From Streptomyces sp. JHA26 (GTDB taxonomy: Bacteria; Actinomycetota; Actinomycetes; Streptomycetales; Streptomycetaceae), in assembly GCF_002005565.1 (NCBI RefSeq), contig NZ_BDJC01000012.1, positions 1 to 64,000 on the forward strand: a stretch of DNA of 64,000 nucleotides, read 5' to 3'. Made by a program: the position numbers and the translations under genes. Of the stretch, positions 62,523-64,000 are shown one piece after another. Position 1 is the first letter of the stretch. The number at the start of each line of letters is the position of its first letter. The notes under the pieces are model-generated. The model made no database searches and was not told the origin of the DNA. It saw only the letters and a program-made list of their open reading frames with translations.

Positions 62523-64000
62523 ATGACTGAGTATGGCCGGGGCCCAGGCTCCGAACCGTGGCATCCGGAGGACCCGTTGTACGGGGACGGCGGATGGGGC
62601 GGGCAGCAGGCCCAGGCGGGTCGGCAGGCCCCCTACGGCGGCCAGCCGCAGCACTACCCGCAGGAGCCGCAGCAGACGCAGTACGGCGACTGGGGTGGTG
62701 ACGGCGGCCAGGGCGCGTACGGTCAGCAGCAGCACGACCAGTACGGCCAGTACGGTCAGCAGCACGACCAGTACGGTCAGCAGCTCCCCGAGCCGCAGTA
62801 CGACCTTTACGGTCGGCAACCGGCCGAGCCCCGGTACGACCAGTACGGTCAGCAGCAGTACGACCAGCAGTACGACCAGCAGTACGCCGCCCAGGAGCAG
62901 CCCCAGCAGCCCCAGCAGCCCCAGGGCTACGACAACGGCGGCTGGGAGACCGGCGATCACCCCCACGCGCAGTACCCGGGCGACCCGTCGGACCCCTACG
63001 GTCAGCAGAGCGCCGTCTACGGCGAGGAGCAGCCCGACTTCTACGGCACCCCGGAGGCGTATCCGCCGCCGGAGCCGCCCGGCCGCCGGCGCACCGGACC
63101 CGAACCGCGGAGCACCGGACCCGACACCGACGAGGACGAGGACGCCTCCTCCGCGGGCGGCGACGCCGACGGATCCGACGGCGACGGCGACGGCGGCCGC
63201 GGGGAGCGCAGGGGCCGGGGCGGCAAGTCCAAGAAGGGCCGCAGCGGTCTGGCCTGTCTCGTGGTCTGCCTGGTGCTCGGCGGCGGTGTGGCGGGCGTCG
63301 GCTACTTCGGCCTGCAGTTCTACCAGGATCGTTTCGGCGCGGCCCCGGACTACGAGGGCGACGGCAACGGCGAGAAGGTGACCGTCACCATCCCCAAGGG
63401 CGCGGGCGGCGCGACGATCGGCCAGGAGCTCAAGCGCAAGGGCGTGGTGAAGAGCGTCGACGCCTTCATCAGCGCCCAGCAGAGCAATCCCAACGGCAAG
63501 AGCATCCAGGACGGCGTGTACACGCTGCAGAAGGAGATGTCGGCCGCGAGCGCGGTCGAGATGCTGCTCGACCCCAAGAGCCGCAGCAGCCTGATCATCG
63601 CCGAGGGGTGGCGCAACGCCAGGGTGTACAAGGAGATCGACGGGCGCCTCGGCCTCGCCGAGGGTTCCACCGCCAAGGTCGCCAAGGCGCAGTGGAAGAA
63701 CCTCGGCCTGCCGGAGTGGGCGAAGAACCACGCCAAGGTCAAGGACCCCCTGGAAGGGTTCCTCTACCCGTCCAGCTACTCGGTGGCCAAGGGCCAGAAG
63801 CCCGAGGACGTGCTCAGGCAGATGGTGGCGCGGGCCAACGAGCACTACCAGAAGATCGGCCTCGAACAGAAGGCCGAGGAGGTCGGTCTCGAAGGGCCGT
63901 GGCAGCTGCTCACCGTCGCGAGTCTGGTGCAGGCCGAGGGCAAGACCCCCGAGGACTTCCGCAAGATGGCCGAGGTCATCTACAACCGGCTCGAGCCGAC
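62523..64000 (+). CDS. mltG: Endolytic transglycosylase MltG (3' partial) with Q/G/Y-rich N-terminus
   Basis: Starts at ATG 62523 after AGGGGA and is open to the window edge, 492 residues visible. Residues about 25-180 are an extraordinarily low-complexity cytoplasmic segment rich in Gln, Gly, Tyr and Asp, with repeats of the DQYGQQ type. An acidic stretch (DEDEDASS) and a basic run (RGRGGKSKKGRS) lead into one helix at about 243-265. The external YceG/MltG domain begins near 290 (VTIPKGAGGATIGQELKRKG) and contains LLTVASLVQAEGKTPEDF, with Glu472 as the probable catalytic residue. MltG cuts nascent peptidoglycan strands and sets glycan length near the elongation or division machinery. Normal MltG has only a short cytoplasmic part; the long prion-like tail is the oddity. 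Confidence 0.93.
   Translation, partial: MTEYGRGPGSEPWHPEDPLYGDGGWGGQQAQAGRQAPYGGQPQHYPQEPQQTQYGDWGGDGGQGAYGQQQHDQYGQYGQQHDQYGQQLPEPQYDLYGRQPAEPRYDQYGQQQYDQQYDQQYAAQEQPQQPQQPQGYDNGGWETGDHPHAQYPGDPSDPYGQQSAVYGEEQPDFYGTPEAYPPPEPPGRRRTGPEPRSTGPDTDEDEDASSAGGDADGSDGDGDGGRGERRGRGGKSKKGRSGLACLVVCLVLGGGVAGVGYFGLQFYQDRFGAAPDYEGDGNGEKVTVTIPKGAGGATIGQELKRKGVVKSVDAFISAQQSNPNGKSIQDGVYTLQKEMSAASAVEMLLDPKSRSSLIIAEGWRNARVYKEIDGRLGLAEGSTAKVAKAQWKNLGLPEWAKNHAKVKDPLEGFLYPSSYSVAKGQKPEDVLRQMVARANEHYQKIGLEQKAEEVGLEGPWQLLTVASLVQAEGKTPEDFRKMAEVIYNRLEP

Overview
The window is a high-GC (about 72-73% by eye) actinobacterial chromosome segment, almost certainly Streptomyces. The evidence is strong third-position G/C bias, many GTG starts (one TTG), 1-4 nt start/stop overlaps, apparent leaderless genes with a TANNNT box just upstream of the start, and the developmental gene ssgB. 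From memory, the gene order resembles the S. coelicolor SCO1499-SCO1550 region read backwards. The right half also matches the M. tuberculosis thrS-HIT-pgsA-patA-pimA ... pdxS-pdxT-yebC-ruvCAB-secDF-apt-relA-hisS-alaS-ruvX-mltG order. I found no prophage, insertion sequence, CRISPR array or biosynthetic cluster.

Layout. 1-4542: a BluB-CobT fusion (5' end outside the window), a fused siroheme synthase (cysG) and a SpoU-type RNA methyltransferase. 4582-8423: a membrane-anchored Ser/Thr kinase on the minus strand, a 60-residue membrane protein, an APH-fold kinase and a zinc-ribbon protein. 8479-8913: five tRNA genes on the minus strand (three Val-GAC, then Cys and Gly). 9092-15433: folate enzymes (pabB-like and pabC-like), a double GNAT, a DsbA/FrnE-like protein, two small membrane proteins, a CGNR zinc-finger regulator, ssgB and a PGPGW membrane protein.

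15513-23279: two identical tRNA-Val(CAC) genes bracket an ABC-import cassette. It holds a lipoprotein binding protein, two permeases and a DUF624 protein, and is followed by a Tat-exported PcRGLX/YetA-like exo-rhamnogalacturonan lyase. A clear promoter with a LacI-type palindrome sits in front. There is no ATPase gene, so a shared MsiK-like ATPase is inferred. 23361-26047: a DnaQ-like exonuclease, divergent from a DUF4365 (PD-(D/E)XK-like) gene overlapping a 408-residue unknown.

26140-38321: thrS, a HIT protein, an unrecognised 553-residue membrane protein and an EF-G paralogue with degenerate GTPase motifs (both minus strand). Then come the phosphatidylinositol mannoside genes pgsA-patA-pimA, a LemA-like protein, and pdxS-pdxT for pyridoxal phosphate. 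38369-48465: yebC; ruvC-ruvA-ruvB (Holliday junction processing); yajC-secD-secF (Sec translocon accessory complex) with apt; and relA. 48534-64000: a DUF349 protein, an anchored cyclophilin, a metallo-beta-lactamase-fold hydrolase, hisS, a VKOR-like protein, rarA, rpsD with a long leader, a STAND/TPR protein, two small envelope proteins, alaS, ruvX, and mltG running off the right edge.

Most of the window is conserved housekeeping sequence. The parts most worth a second look are the DUF4365 cassette, the tRNA-bracketed rhamnogalacturonan cassette, the degenerate EF-G paralogue, an atypical in-frame insertion in pimA, and the Q/G/Y-rich N-terminus of MltG. All names come from reading translated sequence; no database search was run.
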